NCBI GenBank assembly: GCA_016210495.1
Contig: JACQUC010000144.1
Span: 1 to 56,405, forward strand
DNA from: Chloroflexota bacterium
GTDB lineage: Bacteria > Chloroflexota > FW602-bin22 > JACPRP01
Direction: 5' to 3'
DNA length: 56,405 nucleotides
In this document: positions 34,230 through 42,401 of the stretch, piece by piece
How the letters are laid out: each line of letters starts with the position of its first letter
Numbering within the stretch: position 1 is the first letter of the stretch
Made by a program: the position numbers and the translations under genes
The notes under the pieces: generated by a model
Databases searched by the model: none
What the model was told of the DNA's origin: nothing
The model's input: the letters and a program-made list of their open reading frames with translations, nothing else

Positions 34230-34253
34230 GGGCGTCCTTCCGCTGAAGGACGC
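34226..34253. repeat. GTAGGGGCG hairpin repeat at the dnaJ stop codon
   Basis: GTAGGGGCG from 34226; exact arms GCGTCCTTC (34232-34240) and GAAGGACGC (34245-34253). It lies inside the dnaJ-hspR gap of an apparent operon. Confidence 0.85.
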
Positions 34254-34275
34254 GCTTACCAAGAGAGGTGAAGCG

Positions 34276-34623
34276 ATGGAAGACGAAAGAGATAACCAGC
34301 CGTGCTACGTGATCAGTGTGGCGGCTCGAATGGTCAAGGTGCACCCTCAGACGCTGCGCTATTACGAGCGACTGGGTATCGTGGAGCCATCGAGATCTAG
34401 AGGGAACTTAAGACTCTACTCCCAGCGAGATATTGAGCGTCTGCGGCACATTAAGCGACTGGTCGACGACCTGGGCGTGAATCTAGCGGGCGTCGAGGTC
34501 ATCATGAATATGGCTGAGAAGATAGTCCAGATGGAACGGGAAATGGAGGAGATGCGCCGGGAGTTTGACGCCGAGGTCGAGCAGCTCCGCAAAGCTCTGG
34601 CCAAGGCAGAGCCGGCGCGATGA
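34276..34623 (+). CDS. hspR: Heat shock repressor HspR (MerR family)
   Basis: 115 residues. MerR-type winged helix YVISVAARMVKVHPQTLRYY followed by GIVEPSRSRGNLRLYSQRDI, then a long C-terminal helix. Placement behind dnaJ and the HAIR site upstream of lon identify it as HspR, which represses chaperone and protease genes with DnaK as corepressor. GAGAGGTGAAG precedes the ATG. Confidence 0.92.
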   Translation: MEDERDNQPCYVISVAARMVKVHPQTLRYYERLGIVEPSRSRGNLRLYSQRDIERLRHIKRLVDDLGVNLAGVEVIMNMAEKIVQMEREMEEMRREFDAEVEQLRKALAKAEPAR

Positions 34624-34673
34624 ATCATGGCGCGATAGGCTGGGTGGTTTGAGGTAGATCGGGGGTAATTGAG

Positions 34674-37127
34674 ATGCGTTTCGATCGTTTTACCGAGCGA
34701 GCCCAAGAGGCTATCGCTCGTTGTCACGAATTGTTGCAGAGCTTTGGCCATAGCCAACTGGACGTGGAACATCTGTTACTGGCTCTGCTGGAGCAGGCCG
34801 ACGGGCTGGTTCCACAGGTCTTGCAGAAGCTGGGCGTGGATGCACAGTCTATGAAACAGCGGATCATCGACGTGCTGACGTCGAGTCCCAGGGTTCATCA
34901 ATACAGCGGCCACCCAGTGCAGGTGTACATCACGCCTCGCCTCAAGCGAGTGTTTGACATGGCCGCGGAGGAGGCGGGCCGACTGAAGGACGAGTACGTC
35001 GGCACCGAGCATCTTTTCATCGCCATCGCGGGCGACCGCGAGGGAGCGGTGGCTGGGATTCTGCGCGAGGCCAGCGTCGACCAGGAGAAGATCTATCGGG
35101 CGCTGGCCGAGATCAGGGGTACCCAGCGCGTCACGGATCCCCAGGCCGAGAAGAAGTACCAGGTGCTCAAGAAGTACAGCATCGACCTTAGCGAGCTGGC
35201 GAGGGCCGGAAAGCTGGACCCCGTCATCGGACGAGACGAGGAGATTCGACGCGTGATCCAGATCCTTTCGCGCCGAACCAAGAACAATCCGGTGCTGATC
35301 GGCGAGCCAGGCGTTGGGAAGACGGCCATTGTCGAAGGCCTGGCGCAGAAGATCGCCGCCAACGACGTGCCGGACATGCTGCGGAAGAGAAGGGTGGTTG
35401 CCCTGGACCTGGCCGCGCTGGTGGCCGGCTCGAAGTTCAGAGGCGAGTTTGAGGAGCGACTCAAGGCAGTTATGGACGAGATCCGCCGTGCCCAGGGCGA
35501 GATCATCCTGTTCATCGACGAGCTGCACACCGTCGTCGGCGCGGGTGGCGCGGAGGGAGCCATCGACGCGTCCAACATGCTCAAGCCGGCGCTATCCCGT
35601 GGTGAGCTGCAGTGCGTGGGCGCCACGACGCTGGACGAGTATCGAAAGCACGTCGAGAAAGACGCGGCCCTGGAGCGGCGCTTCCAGCCGGTGCTCGTGG
35701 ACGAGCCCTCCGTGGCAGAGACCATCGAGATGCTGCGCAGCCTGCGGGACAAATACGAGGCGCACCATCAGATCAGAATCGACGATTCGGCGCTCGTCGC
35801 CGCCGCAACGCTGTCCGACCGCTACATTTCGGACCGCTTTCTGCCCGACAAGGCCGTCGACCTCATCGACGAGGCTGCCTCCAAGGTTAAGATGGACCTT
35901 TACAGTATCCCCCCGCACCTCAAGACGATGGAGCAGAGGCTCCAGCGGCTTCGTACGGAGGAGGAGGCCGCCGGACAGGCGCGAGAGTACGAGCGCGCTG
36001 CGCGACTACGGGCCGAGGTCGTGGGCTTGCAGGACGGGTACCAGCAGGCACGCGAGAAGTGGCTCGCCGAGAAGAACCTGGACGAGGTTGTGGACGAGCA
36101 GGATATCGCCGAGCTCGTGTCTAAGTGGACGGGAATTCCGGTGACCAGGATGCTGGAAACCGAGGCCGCGAAGCTGCTCCAAATGGAGGAAAGGCTGCAC
36201 GAGCGGGTCGTGGGCCAGGACCCGGCCGTGGTTGCCGTGTCCGATGCGGTGCGCCGCGCGCGCTCTGGGCTCAAGGATCCCAAGCGACCCATCGGCTCCT
36301 TCATCTTCCTGGGACCTACCGGCGTGGGCAAGACGGAGCTGGCGCGTGCGCTGGCCGGGTTCCTCTTCGATAGCGACGAGGCTATGGCGCGCATCGACAT
36401 GTCGGAATACATGGAAAAGCACACGGTGGCACGACTGGTCGGTGCCCCTCCGGGCTATATTGGCTACGAGGAGGGCGGCCAGTTGACCGAGGCCATCCGG
36501 CGGCGACCCTATCAGGTCATCCTGTTCGACGAGATCGAGAAGGCGCATCCCGACGTGTTCAACATCTTACTACAGATTCTGGACGATGGCAGGCTGACGG
36601 ATGGGCACGGGCGCACCGTGGACTTCAAGAACAGCGTGGTGATTATGACGTCCAACGTCGGCACGCAGCACATCCGCAAGCAGACGCCAATAGGCTTCCA
36701 GGTTGCGTCCTCGGGCAAGATCGAGCGCGAGCGCACGCAACAACTGATCCTCGACGAGCTAAAGCGCACCTTCCGGCCGGAGTTCCTGAACAGGGTCGAC
36801 GACATCATTATCTTCGATCCGCTGTCGGAGGCGCAGATCAAGCAGATCGTGGAGCTGTTAATCGACGACCTCCGCCGTCGACTGCGAGACCAGAAGGTGG
36901 AACTGGAGCTGACCGAGGCGGCCAAGGCGTGGCTGGCCAGGGAGGGATTCGACCCGATGTACGGCGCGCGGCCGCTGCGGCGCACCATCCAGCGGCGCCT
37001 GGAGAACCAGCTCTCAAAGCGGTTGCTTTCTGGCGCCTTCAAAGAGGGTGACACAGTGGTGGTCGATGCCGACCAGGAGGGCCTGCTCTTCGCCAAGCGA
37101 GAGGAGCCACTGCGGGCGGCAGCGTGA
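34674..37127 (+). CDS. clpC: ClpC-type AAA+ unfoldase
   Basis: 817 residues. N-domain ([20 protein letters not shown] and the second repeat), first AAA with [16 protein letters not shown], an M/UVR-like linker ([20 protein letters not shown]), second AAA with [16 protein letters not shown], and the C-terminal D2-small domain. The short linker and length point to ClpC rather than ClpB. It works with ClpP, which is not here. It begins 50 bases after hspR, probably part of or read from the same operon. Confidence 0.94.
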   Translation: MRFDRFTERAQEAIARCHELLQSFGHSQLDVEHLLLALLEQADGLVPQVLQKLGVDAQSMKQRIIDVLTSSPRVHQYSGHPVQVYITPRLKRVFDMAAEEAGRLKDEYVGTEHLFIAIAGDREGAVAGILREASVDQEKIYRALAEIRGTQRVTDPQAEKKYQVLKKYSIDLSELARAGKLDPVIGRDEEIRRVIQILSRRTKNNPVLIGEPGVGKTAIVEGLAQKIAANDVPDMLRKRRVVALDLAALVAGSKFRGEFEERLKAVMDEIRRAQGEIILFIDELHTVVGAGGAEGAIDASNMLKPALSRGELQCVGATTLDEYRKHVEKDAALERRFQPVLVDEPSVAETIEMLRSLRDKYEAHHQIRIDDSALVAAATLSDRYISDRFLPDKAVDLIDEAASKVKMDLYSIPPHLKTMEQRLQRLRTEEEAAGQAREYERAARLRAEVVGLQDGYQQAREKWLAEKNLDEVVDEQDIAELVSKWTGIPVTRMLETEAAKLLQMEERLHERVVGQDPAVVAVSDAVRRARSGLKDPKRPIGSFIFLGPTGVGKTELARALAGFLFDSDEAMARIDMSEYMEKHTVARLVGAPPGYIGYEEGGQLTEAIRRRPYQVILFDEIEKAHPDVFNILLQILDDGRLTDGHGRTVDFKNSVVIMTSNVGTQHIRKQTPIGFQVASSGKIERERTQQLILDELKRTFRPEFLNRVDDIIIFDPLSEAQIKQIVELLIDDLRRRLRDQKVELELTEAAKAWLAREGFDPMYGARPLRRTIQRRLENQLSKRLLSGAFKEGDTVVVDADQEGLLFAKREEPLRAAA

Positions 37128-37178
37128 CTGCACAAGGTCCAATTGGTCAGAAGTTACCCTCCCCGAAGCGAAGCTGCG

Positions 37179-37220
37179 GCAGATGCCGGTCGTCCATTGT
37201 GCCGGACGCCCGGCATCTGC
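37179..37220 (+). terminator. Hairpin downstream of clpC
   Basis: Arms 37179-37195 and 37204-37220 (GCAGATGCCGG / CCGGCATCTGC at the ends) pair with one mismatch. No T run follows, so it is a stabilising hairpin or factor-dependent end rather than a classical terminator. Confidence 0.5.
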
Positions 37221-37266
37221 TGCTAAAGGAACTTGGCGACCGGCGTGATAGTGGCCGAGCACCGCG

Positions 37267-37476
37267 TCACACTGTCAGTCCAAGCAAGTCACGTAACTGC
37301 TCATCTATCTCGTCCATTAGGGACGTGCCGGCGAGGGTGCCCAGCGCCGTGCCCAGGTTTGCGCGGCTAAAGGCGCGCACCTGCTCGACGAGGGCACGCG
37401 TGCGCGTGCCGTTAATGGTCGTCTCGGGATGGAAGCTAGCCGGTGGGGCGTGTGTGGAGAAGGGCACCACGACCAA
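37267..37476 (-). pseudogene. MazF/PemK-type toxin, N-terminal half missing
   Basis: The 69 readable residues match the C-terminal part of the MazF family: VVVPFSTHAPPASFHPETTI, VEQVRAFSRANLGTALGTL and MDEIDEQLRDLLGL. The N-terminal strand with the GDVWLVDL-like motif that precedes this part in the family is absent; the frame begins directly after the antitoxin stop codon. A deletion that joined the antitoxin end to the middle of the toxin explains this. The toxin is probably inactive. Confidence 0.75.
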
Positions 37477-37746
37477 CTACTCCTCACCTCGCTCCAGCGC
37501 CGCTAGGTGGTTGGCTAGGTCCTGCCTGCTGCTCTCGGCCAGTGCCTGGGCCTCCGCCACGTACGCGCGGTCTTTCATCAGTTGGTCGATCTCGGCGGCA
37601 ACGCGCCGCCGGCGCTCTTCGCGGATCATTCGTTTCAGTGCCTCGCGGACGAAGTCGCTCTGAGTAGGGAAGCGTGCGGGATCGCGCACCTTCTCCACCT
37701 GCCTCGCTATTTCGGGGTCGAGTCGTACACCTAACATCTTACTCAC
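37477..37746 (-). CDS. Ribbon-helix-helix antitoxin (MazE/CopG-like)
   Basis: 89 residues from GTG 37746, with GGAGG 8 bases upstream (plus strand 37755-37759). KMLGVRLDPEIARQVEKV and TQSDFVREALKRMIREE form a ribbon-helix-helix DNA-binding domain; the C-terminal half is helical and would bind the toxin. Its toxin partner downstream is truncated, so it is now an orphan antitoxin/autorepressor. Confidence 0.8.
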   Translation of the reverse strand: MSKMLGVRLDPEIARQVEKVRDPARFPTQSDFVREALKRMIREERRRRVAAEIDQLMKDRAYVAEAQALAESSRQDLANHLAALERGEE

Positions 37747-37793
37747 AGCAGCCACCTCCGACGTTAAGCATACCGTAAAACGCTGTGTTTAGC

Positions 37794-37915
37794 ACTGAAG
37801 TTTTGATATAAGGCTTATGTTAACTACCTGTGCCCATATCTTGTGGCCGGCATTGTGCTGACCCGCAAAATACGGCCAGCGAACTTGACAATAACGCTTA
37901 TATCATAATTTCAGT
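37794..37915. mobile_element. Possible MITE with terminal inverted repeats
   Basis: ACTGAAGTTTTGATATAAG (37794-37812) and CTTATATCATAATTTCAGT (37897-37915) are inverted copies with 17 of 19 matching; similarity fades inward over about ten more bases. The 122-base unit has no coding capacity and is more AT-rich than its surroundings. No target duplication is clear. The rest of the gap 37756-38049 shows nothing else. Confidence 0.5.
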
Positions 37916-38049
37916 TTAGCAAGTGTAGGTTCGCCGCCATAGACCTGAAACCCGCCGAGCAGGCGGACACACAGCAGCGGTAGCGACCCCTGGCCTGACT
38001 TTGTGTCAAGGCACCACGCGGAGACATACCTTCCCCTCCCCAACTTGCC

Positions 38050-38256
38050 CTAGATACCCCGTGCCCTTAGCGGCAGCACGACGTCCACCGCACCCTGCAA
38101 GCACTCGATCTCGCATACGCCACAGTGCCAGCATTCGTCGGGATACAGCACCGTGGCGACGTTTCTGTCGTCGTCAAAGCCCAACACGTCCAGTGGGCAC
38201 AAATCGTAACAAAGCCTGCACCCGTTGCACAGCTCCTCGCTGATCTTCGGCGGCAT
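38050..38256 (-). CDS. Two-cluster [4Fe-4S] ferredoxin (AprB-like)
   Basis: 68 residues with CNGCRLCYDLCPLDVL and CWHCGVCEIECLQGAV, each able to hold a [4Fe-4S] cluster. This spacing resembles the N-terminal part of AprB, the ferredoxin subunit of adenylylsulfate reductase, but the AprB tail is absent. It follows the flavoprotein gene by 6 bases and is presumably its electron partner. Confidence 0.88.
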   Translation of the reverse strand: MPPKISEELCNGCRLCYDLCPLDVLGFDDDRNVATVLYPDECWHCGVCEIECLQGAVDVVLPLRARGI

Positions 38257-38262
38257 ATCGCT

Positions 38263-39930
38263 TCACTCGCCCCCTTTCCTATCCGGCGTTTCTCTGGTCT
38301 GGAGGGTCATTTCGCCGCCCACCTTGCGCACCACAATCAGCTTCCTCCAGTTCGTGTCATCCCTCTTAGGGAAGTCGATGCGGTGGTGCTCCAGGCCGAG
38401 CCTGCTCTCCTCCCGCATAAGAGAGGCTCTCATGTGCATCTCTGCCACGTCGAAAATATTGCTTAGCTCGACGAAGCGCATCAGGTGATGGGGGTTTCTC
38501 GCCACAACCTTGTCGAGGTGTGTATCTTTCGCCTTGAGCAGAAGCTCCAGCCCTCGGTTCAAGCGCACGCCGCTCTTCTCGACACCGCAGTAGTCGCTGA
38601 CGATCCCCCGCACCTTCTCTTCGAGCTCCACCGGCTCCGGCCCCTCCTTGCGCGCAAGGGGGGCAAAGGCGCGCTGCTTTTCAGCGCTCACCTGTTCCGC
38701 GCTGACCTCGGAGCGCGCCGTCTGTTTTGCACGCGTGGCGGCGTACCTGCCCGCTCGGTGTCCCAGGGTCATCGCGCTCAAAGCGGAGTTGCCCTTCAGC
38801 CCGAGGATAGAGATCGTGTCGCCGGCAGCATATAGCCCGTCTACCGACGATTGGCACTCCTCGTTAATTATGATGCCGCCCATATGGATGTCGATGCCTT
38901 CCTCTCCGATGTGGAAGATCTCGACCCTGTCCCTTCTGAGGTCGACGCCGTCCTCTTTGAGCATTTTGATGCAGATGGGCCTTTCGTTCATCATCGCGCG
39001 CACAAACTGATACTGAGCTGCCTCGCTCAGCGCCGGGAAATCCCAATACAGAGGGCCCTTACCCGCTTTCTCCCTCTCCAACACGACCTCGCCAAGACTA
39101 ATCGCGGGCTCACGGAAGGCCGGCATTACTCGCTCTCCCCGCCCGTCGACGACGGGCACGCCTGCGTCCAACACCGAGCCCAGCGCCGGAATAATCCTGG
39201 GATTGGCCGGACGCACCGAGGCGGCTTTGAACTCCATTCCCGTCAGCTCCGCTCCGGCGTGGTAGCTCATCGCTATGCCGTCGCCCGAGCAGGCGGCGCA
39301 AAGGTGGGTCATAAACAGACCCGCGTCCAGCCTGTTCAGTCGCAAGGCGCCACCTGTGGTGAGCACCACCGCCTTAGCTTTGCACACGACGAACCTGCCA
39401 TCGCGCACGTTGACGCCGGTGGCACCCACGACCGCGTTTCCGTCGGTCAGCAAGCGTGTTCCCACGGTGCGCTCGATAACCTTGATGTTGCGTCGCCGCA
39501 CTTCGTCCGACATCCTGAGCTTCAAGTCGGCTCCGCGAAACCATACGGCGGCGGGATGCCGATTGGGGAAGCGCTTGTAGCTTCCATCGTCTTCACGCAT
39601 CTTGACGCCCATGCGCTCCAGATCCTGCACCCGGTCGTAACACTCCTCGGCGAGTATCCTGACGAGCTTTGGATCGACCATGCCCTCCATGGGCTCGACG
39701 GTGGTTTCGACAAAGACCTCTGGCGACACCGTGATCTCGGGGTGGGCGAAGCGACCATCGTCCACGCCCGTGGCAAGGTTACCGCTGCGACGAATGGCCG
39801 CCTTTTCAAAGACCACGACATCAGCCCCCAGGTCACATGCCGCTATCGCGGCAAAGCATCCCCCTGCTCCACCGCCAATGACGAGCACGTCGGTGTCGAT
39901 GACTTGATCGGCCAAACTCTTAACTGTCAA
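38263..39930 (-). CDS. FAD-dependent fumarate reductase/AprA-like flavoprotein
   Basis: 555 residues from TTG 39930, which has AGGAGG 8 bases upstream (the GTG at 39939 is part of that site). TDVLVIGGGAGGCFAAIAA is the FAD-binding fold; RRSGNLATGVD, KAVVLTTGGALRL and SVDGLYAAGDTISILGLKGN are the succinate dehydrogenase/fumarate reductase superfamily signatures. With the two-cluster ferredoxin next door it resembles the AprAB arrangement, but identity as an APS reductase is not established: no sat or qmo genes are nearby. It is probably a cytoplasmic oxidoreductase of unknown substrate. Confidence 0.82.
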   Translation of the reverse strand: MTVKSLADQVIDTDVLVIGGGAGGCFAAIAACDLGADVVVFEKAAIRRSGNLATGVDDGRFAHPEITVSPEVFVETTVEPMEGMVDPKLVRILAEECYDRVQDLERMGVKMREDDGSYKRFPNRHPAAVWFRGADLKLRMSDEVRRRNIKVIERTVGTRLLTDGNAVVGATGVNVRDGRFVVCKAKAVVLTTGGALRLNRLDAGLFMTHLCAACSGDGIAMSYHAGAELTGMEFKAASVRPANPRIIPALGSVLDAGVPVVDGRGERVMPAFREPAISLGEVVLEREKAGKGPLYWDFPALSEAAQYQFVRAMMNERPICIKMLKEDGVDLRRDRVEIFHIGEEGIDIHMGGIIINEECQSSVDGLYAAGDTISILGLKGNSALSAMTLGHRAGRYAATRAKQTARSEVSAEQVSAEKQRAFAPLARKEGPEPVELEEKVRGIVSDYCGVEKSGVRLNRGLELLLKAKDTHLDKVVARNPHHLMRFVELSNIFDVAEMHMRASLMREESRLGLEHHRIDFPKRDDTNWRKLIVVRKVGGEMTLQTRETPDRKGGE

Positions 39931-40123
39931 TACTGTCACCTCCTTTGCAGTTGCCTGCGGCCATTACTCGGGCTTATTGCCGATGCCTGTTAGATTCGGC
40001 GCCTAGCGCACGTAGAACGCGGGTAGCGATAAGCACTCTGAGAGAGCTTGCGTCCAGGCAATACGTCGGTCTCAGAGACGATTGCTAGCTTGGTCGAGGC
40101 GAAAATTCGGAGTTATCTGCGAT

Positions 40124-40152
40124 AATATACTACCGTCGCCTATTGCCGTCAA
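40124..40152 (-). promoter_or_regulatory. Promoter of the flavoprotein-ferredoxin operon
   Basis: Minus strand TTGACG (40152-40147), 17-base spacer, TATATT (40129-40124). The leader to the start codon is about 185 bases and may be structured; I recognise no riboswitch in it. Confidence 0.7.
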
Positions 40153-40208
40153 GAGTTGTTTCGCCTGGTCACCTAGACGTGATGAGCGTGGTTAGCCAAC
40201 TCGCTTTC

Positions 40209-40237
40209 TTTACAACTCACCCCAAATGTGCTATATT
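40209..40237 (+). promoter_or_regulatory. Promoter of the DUF2007-like gene and following operon
   Basis: TTTACA (40209-40214), 17-base spacer, TATATT (40232-40237). A run of CAAA-type repeats (40288-40310) separates it from the ATG. Confidence 0.65.
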
Positions 40238-40312
40238 CCTTGGCGGCTGGAGCCAGTGCGCGAATCAGTGGCTGGCCTAGGGGATTGAAACAAACGAACA
40301 AACAAACAGGCA

Positions 40313-40507
40313 ATGTGGACACCGATTAAGACTACCCAGAACCTAATGGTCGCGGAGGCGTGGAAGGAGCTCTTCGAGGAAGAGGGCATCCCGTGCACGC
40401 TCCACTGGCCAGAGGCGCGGCGCCGCTACACTGCACAGGCGACTTGTTACGTGCTCGTGCCCAACGATCGGCTGCACGTGGCCGAGCGCACGGTGAGCAA
40501 TACGTAG
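40313..40507 (+). CDS. Small DUF2007-like protein
   Basis: 64 residues: AEAWKELFEEEGIPCTLHWP, then YVLVPNDRLHVAERTV. The alpha-beta pattern with a Val-Pro near the end resembles the DUF2007 (putative signal-transducing) family. Function unknown. It has a convincing promoter and leads into the Pta-N/NuoE/NuoF genes. Confidence 0.65.
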   Translation: MWTPIKTTQNLMVAEAWKELFEEEGIPCTLHWPEARRRYTAQATCYVLVPNDRLHVAERTVSNT

Positions 40508-40535
40508 TTGGCTTCTGGTGCAGAATTGGAACAGC

Positions 40536-40557
40536 GTAGGGGCGAGGTTTCCTCGCC
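40536..40557. repeat. GTAGGGGCG hairpin repeat
   Basis: GTAGGGGCGAGG with arms GGCGAGG (40541-40547) and CCTCGCC (40551-40557). It lies between the small gene and the Pta-N-like gene. Confidence 0.8.
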
Positions 40558-40700
40558 CTGGGGCGGGGCACCGCCGCCATTTTGCACCGAAAACTAATCG
40601 CGGCCGGTACGTCCGGACAGCAAAGTCGGCACCTTTGCAAAGGGTGATTTTGCCACGATGGTGCGGCATAGCGACGCCGCTAATTACGGAGGATAGCAAG

Positions 40701-41777
40701 ATGCTTTCCCTTTACGTCTGTTCTGCCGACACCGCTGCCGGCAAGACGTCTTTGTCTGTCGGACTGCTCAGGCGCTTGGCACGTGATGTTGGCCCGACGG
40801 GATATTTCAAGCCTGTTGGCAATGTTGCCGGCAAGGCAGAGGACTATGCCCAGATCGACGAAGACGCAATCTTCCTGAAGCAGGGGCTCGGCCTGCCTGA
40901 GCCACTAGCAATTCTCTCCCCCGTCGTCCTTTCACCGGAAAGCAAGCCCCAGACTCAAGGTGCATCCCAGCCCGAGATTGCTCAGCGCATAAAAGACGCT
41001 TTCGACTTTATTGCTGCCGGGAAAGCGGCAGTCATCGCCGAGGCGCCGGCCACGCTGGCAGTGGGCGCCTCGTTTGGCATCCCGCCAGGCAAGGTCGCCG
41101 AGATGCTGGGTGCCAGGGCTCTTCTGGTGGCAAGGTATCGCGGCGAAGCTACGCTCGACGACGCGCGGGCTGGACGTGAAGCCTTTGGCCAGGCGCTGCT
41201 GGGCGTGGTGATCAACGCGGTGCCGACCGAGCACGCCGAGTACGTGCGCAACAGGCTGGCCAGGCAGATTGAGGAGGCCGGCGCGACTGTCTTCGGCGTT
41301 GTTCCACAAGAAAGGGGTCTGATGGGAGCCACGGTGCGAGAGCTGGCCGAAGCCCTGGCGGGCCCCGTCCTGTGCTGCGAGGCGCACCTGGATCGCCTGG
41401 TGGAAAGCCTGATGATCGGCGCGCGCAGCTTCAACACTGGCTTGCCGTATTTTCAGCGCCGACGGGACAAGGCCGTCATCAGCGGCGCCGATCGGCCCGA
41501 CATCCAGTTGGCCGCGCTGGAGACGTCGACGTCGTGCCTGGTGGTGACCGACGGCGCGATCCCTGACGAGATTGTGCTGGCGCGCGCCAGGGAGACGAAA
41601 GTGCCGGTTATCCGCGTGGAGCTGGATACCGCGTCGACGATGGAGGTCCTGGATCAGTTCCTGGGGCAGGTGAGGTTCCGCCACAGCCAAAGGATCGAGC
41701 GTCTGGAACGAGGGCTGGATGGAGGCTTAGATTTCGGGAAGCTGTATCAGGCGCTGGGCGTGGCGGCCCGCGCTTAG
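40701..41777 (+). CDS. Phosphotransacetylase N-terminal-like / DRTGG-domain P-loop protein
   Basis: 358 residues from ATG 40701 with GGAGGAT 6 bases upstream. The P-loop is CSADTAAGKTSLSVGLLRR, of the BioD/CobQ type, and the second half (PYFQRRRDKAVISGADRPDI, LAALETSTSCLVVTDGAIPD) matches the DRTGG domain found in the N-terminal half of large phosphotransacetylases. The acetyl-transferring domain is missing. Stand-alone proteins of this kind occur beside electron-bifurcating hydrogenase or formate dehydrogenase genes, and here NuoE/NuoF-like genes follow. A regulatory role is inferred. Confidence 0.78.
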   Translation: MLSLYVCSADTAAGKTSLSVGLLRRLARDVGPTGYFKPVGNVAGKAEDYAQIDEDAIFLKQGLGLPEPLAILSPVVLSPESKPQTQGASQPEIAQRIKDAFDFIAAGKAAVIAEAPATLAVGASFGIPPGKVAEMLGARALLVARYRGEATLDDARAGREAFGQALLGVVINAVPTEHAEYVRNRLARQIEEAGATVFGVVPQERGLMGATVRELAEALAGPVLCCEAHLDRLVESLMIGARSFNTGLPYFQRRRDKAVISGADRPDIQLAALETSTSCLVVTDGAIPDEIVLARARETKVPVIRVELDTASTMEVLDQFLGQVRFRHSQRIERLERGLDGGLDFGKLYQALGVAARA

Positions 41778-41792
41778 AGGTCATCTCAAATC

Positions 41793-41814
41793 GTAGGGGC
41801 GAGGTCTCCTCGCC
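41793..41814. repeat. GTAGGGGCG hairpin repeat
   Basis: GTAGGGGCGAGG with arms GGCGAGG (41798-41804) and CCTCGCC (41808-41814); near-identical to 40536-40557. Confidence 0.8.
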
Positions 41815-41894
41815 CTCGGGGGTGTGGTGGCTCGTTCTGTTCCAAACCCCGCTTTTGAGATTTTTCTTAGAGGTCTTTTCTAGGAGGTTCTGAA

Positions 41895-42401
41895 ATGTCC
41901 ACCCCTTCGGGCGATTCAAAGGCGAAATCCCCGAACGTTTTGGAAGCGATCCTGGCGAAGTACGCCGGCGAAGAGGGGGCAGTCATCGCCATTCTGCAGG
42001 AGGTGCAGGCCGCCTACGGTTATGTTCCTCCGGAGGCGATCGAAACTATCGCCGACTCGTTGCGCCTTTCTCCGTCGCAAGTCTACGGCGTCCTGTCATT
42101 TTACAACGAATTCACCACGGTCGCTCCAGGGAAGAAGATCTTAACGGTCTGCAACGGGCCAACCTGCCGCATACGTGGTGGCACCAGGATAGAGGACCTG
42201 GTGCGTGAAACGCTGGGCGTCGACGAGGGCGAGACGACGGACGACGGCGAGTACACGTTCAAGACGTCCGCTTGTCTCGGGCTCTGCGCTCACGCGCCCT
42301 CGATCCAGGTCAATCACGATCTGGTGGGACGAATGACGGTAGGGAAAGCCGAAATGGTCTTGCGCGGCGACGACGTCGACGCGGTGCGAGGTGGCCAGTG
42401 A
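41895..42401 (+). CDS. NADH dehydrogenase/hydrogenase 24-kDa-type subunit (NuoE/HoxE-like)
   Basis: 168 residues. Thioredoxin-like [2Fe-2S] domain with CNGPTCRIRGG (Cx4C) and SACLGLCAHAPSIQVN (Cx3C), plus the helical N-terminus (ILQEVQAAYGYVPPEAIETI). It passes electrons between NADH-linked flavoprotein and a redox partner. GAGG ribosome site upstream; its stop overlaps the next start by GTGA. Confidence 0.93.
   Translation: MSTPSGDSKAKSPNVLEAILAKYAGEEGAVIAILQEVQAAYGYVPPEAIETIADSLRLSPSQVYGVLSFYNEFTTVAPGKKILTVCNGPTCRIRGGTRIEDLVRETLGVDEGETTDDGEYTFKTSACLGLCAHAPSIQVNHDLVGRMTVGKAEMVLRGDDVDAVRGGQ

Noticed and set aside
38851..39993. 380-residue plus-strand frame over the AprA-like gene
   Set aside because: His/Arg-rich shadow; the minus-strand flavoprotein has FAD motifs, a promoter and a ribosome site.
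39940..40117. Riboswitch in the leader of the flavoprotein operon
   Set aside because: The leader is long, but no known conserved riboswitch core could be matched by eye.
40288..40310. CAAA-type simple repeat as a phase-variable tract
   Set aside because: It is imperfect, short, and lies between promoter and start rather than in the coding frame; no evidence for switching.
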